From assembly GCA_913009315.1 (NCBI GenBank), contig CAJVZA010000056.1, positions 1-13,510 on the forward strand: 13,510 nt of DNA, written 5' to 3'. The position numbers and the translations under genes are program-made. Shown one piece after another: positions 12,984-13,510 of the stretch. Position 1 is the stretch's first letter. Every line of letters begins with the position of its first letter. This DNA comes from an uncultured Hippea sp. Its GTDB lineage: Bacteria > Campylobacterota_A > Desulfurellia > JAADFJ01. A model generated the notes under the pieces. The model was given only the letters and a program-made list of their open reading frames with translations. It did no database searches and was not told where the DNA came from.

Positions 12984-13229
12984 AATTTAAACCTCCTGTC
13001 AGGAAATGCATTATGAATAGTTTTCTTATCATCGAGTGTTACTACCCTTAATACACGTCCCTTAAGCTCGTCAATTTTTCCCCAAAACCTGAAACGGTTA
13101 TCCTCTTGACGTTCGACTTTGATTGGGGTTTTGTACAACTTTAATGCACCACTCCTTTTTTAGATAAGACCGCTTTCTTAACACTTCGTTCTCAAAATAT
13201 TTTGTATAACCGTATTCTGTCGCCGACAT
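12980..13229 (-). pseudogene. Partner of DUF2283, frameshifted
   Basis: Two frames on the minus strand make one protein. From ATG 13229 the first reads MSATEYGYTKYFENEVLRKR, then SYLKKEWCIKVVQNP, and hits a stop at 13098-13100. The second, one base off, reads PIKVERQEDNRFRFWGKID, ELKGRVLRVVTLDDK and KTIHNAFPDRRFKL, and stops at 12980-12982 on top of the DUF2283 start. Removing one base in the GGGG-TTTT homopolymer zone (about 13122-13132) restores a single protein of about 82 residues. From memory, its order (YTKYFE, LRKRPYLK, W.I.VV.NP, RFWG.I, LRVVT, HNAF.DR.FK) is the standard hypothetical neighbour of DUF2283. The break may be true decay or a homopolymer error. A TTG at 13138 could start the second half alone but is not needed. 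Confidence 0.7.
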
Positions 13230-13510
13230 AAAAATTAACCCTGCTTATTTATTTTTATATATCTTCCTTCTGACGTCTATTTCGCTCCATTCAAACAGTA
13301 AGTATGGAGATGTTTTTATTATAGCTCAGGTGTCAAAATAATTCCAACTATTTTGCCCAAACAATCGGCTGAAAAATCTGCATAATTCTGAACCCCGTGA
13401 CCCGTAAATCTGCATTACTACAGAACGGTCTCAAAAGCGGAAATAGACTTTATATTGAATCCGGATAGATATTTGATCCCGATTGAGGTCAAGTTCAGGA
13501 AAAACATTAC
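13230..13510. promoter_or_regulatory. Gene-free end of window; possible promoter for the DUF2283 pair
   Basis: No reading frame of note. On the minus strand TATAAT (13323-13318) with TTGGAA (13347-13342) at an 18-bp spacing could start transcription about 80 nt before the partner gene. The -35 is weak, so this is a suggestion only. Confidence 0.3.

Noticed and set aside
13136-13138. TTG start giving a 52-aa stand-alone gene before DUF2283
   Set aside because: The upstream frame supplies the conserved N-terminal half, so a frameshift explains the sequence better than an unusual start.

Overview
The window is a metagenome-style contig from an anaerobic or facultatively anaerobic, moderately AT-rich bacterium whose phylum I cannot name. 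Its core is an eight-gene, all-plus-strand operon for assimilatory sulfate reduction and sulfide incorporation (about 2520-11749). Both flanks are accessory or artefactual DNA.

Left end (1-1368). Positions 55-112 are an exact match to the 58-nt Illumina TruSeq universal (P5) adapter. It is followed by an internal gyrA piece (115 to about 810) that reads in frame into an unrelated HEPN-like protein (about 811-1368). This 390-residue reading frame is an assembly or library chimera, not a natural fusion. A small hypothetical gene (1348-1533, minus) follows. Next comes about 1 kb without genes (1534-2607), holding two copies of a hairpin-bearing dispersed repeat, a large imperfect inverted repeat and two hairpins.

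Sulfur operon (2523-11749). A good promoter (TTGACA-16-TATTAT) has a perfect 10-10-10 inverted repeat at its start site. The gene order is cysK (cysteine synthase), a metY-type O-acetylhomoserine sulfhydrylase, a ThiS-like sulfur carrier ending in GGGR, an E1-like ThiF/MoeB/HcyF adenylyltransferase, a giant JAMM protease-siroheme sulfite reductase-helical-TusA fusion, a short CysG (precorrin-2 dehydrogenase plus SUMT), a [4Fe-4S] APS reductase (cysH) and cysD. The logic is: sulfate to APS (CysD, needing CysN), APS to sulfite (CysH), sulfite to sulfide (siroheme domain, with siroheme from the CysG-like enzyme), and sulfide captured as a thiocarboxylate on the carrier after adenylation. The sulfur then goes to a PLP enzyme (MetY and/or CysK), and the JAMM domain cuts the amino acid from the carrier. 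This matches the logic of the HcyS/HcyF/HcyD/MetY pathway known from Wolinella succinogenes and of CysO/Mec/CysM in mycobacteria, but here protease, reductase and TusA are one polypeptide. cysN, normally right after cysD, is absent.

Right end (11750-13510). Directly after the cysD stop lies a cassette: a perfect 91-bp tandem duplication (G-rich), the start of a broken S23/four-helix-bundle gene, then an intact four-helix-bundle gene (12052-12417) framed by a perfect 17-bp inverted repeat, and a C-rich minisatellite that mirrors the G-rich left side. On the minus strand follow DUF2283 (12765-12983) and, upstream of it, a small partner gene (12980-13229) carrying a frameshift. The last 280 bp hold only a possible promoter for that pair.
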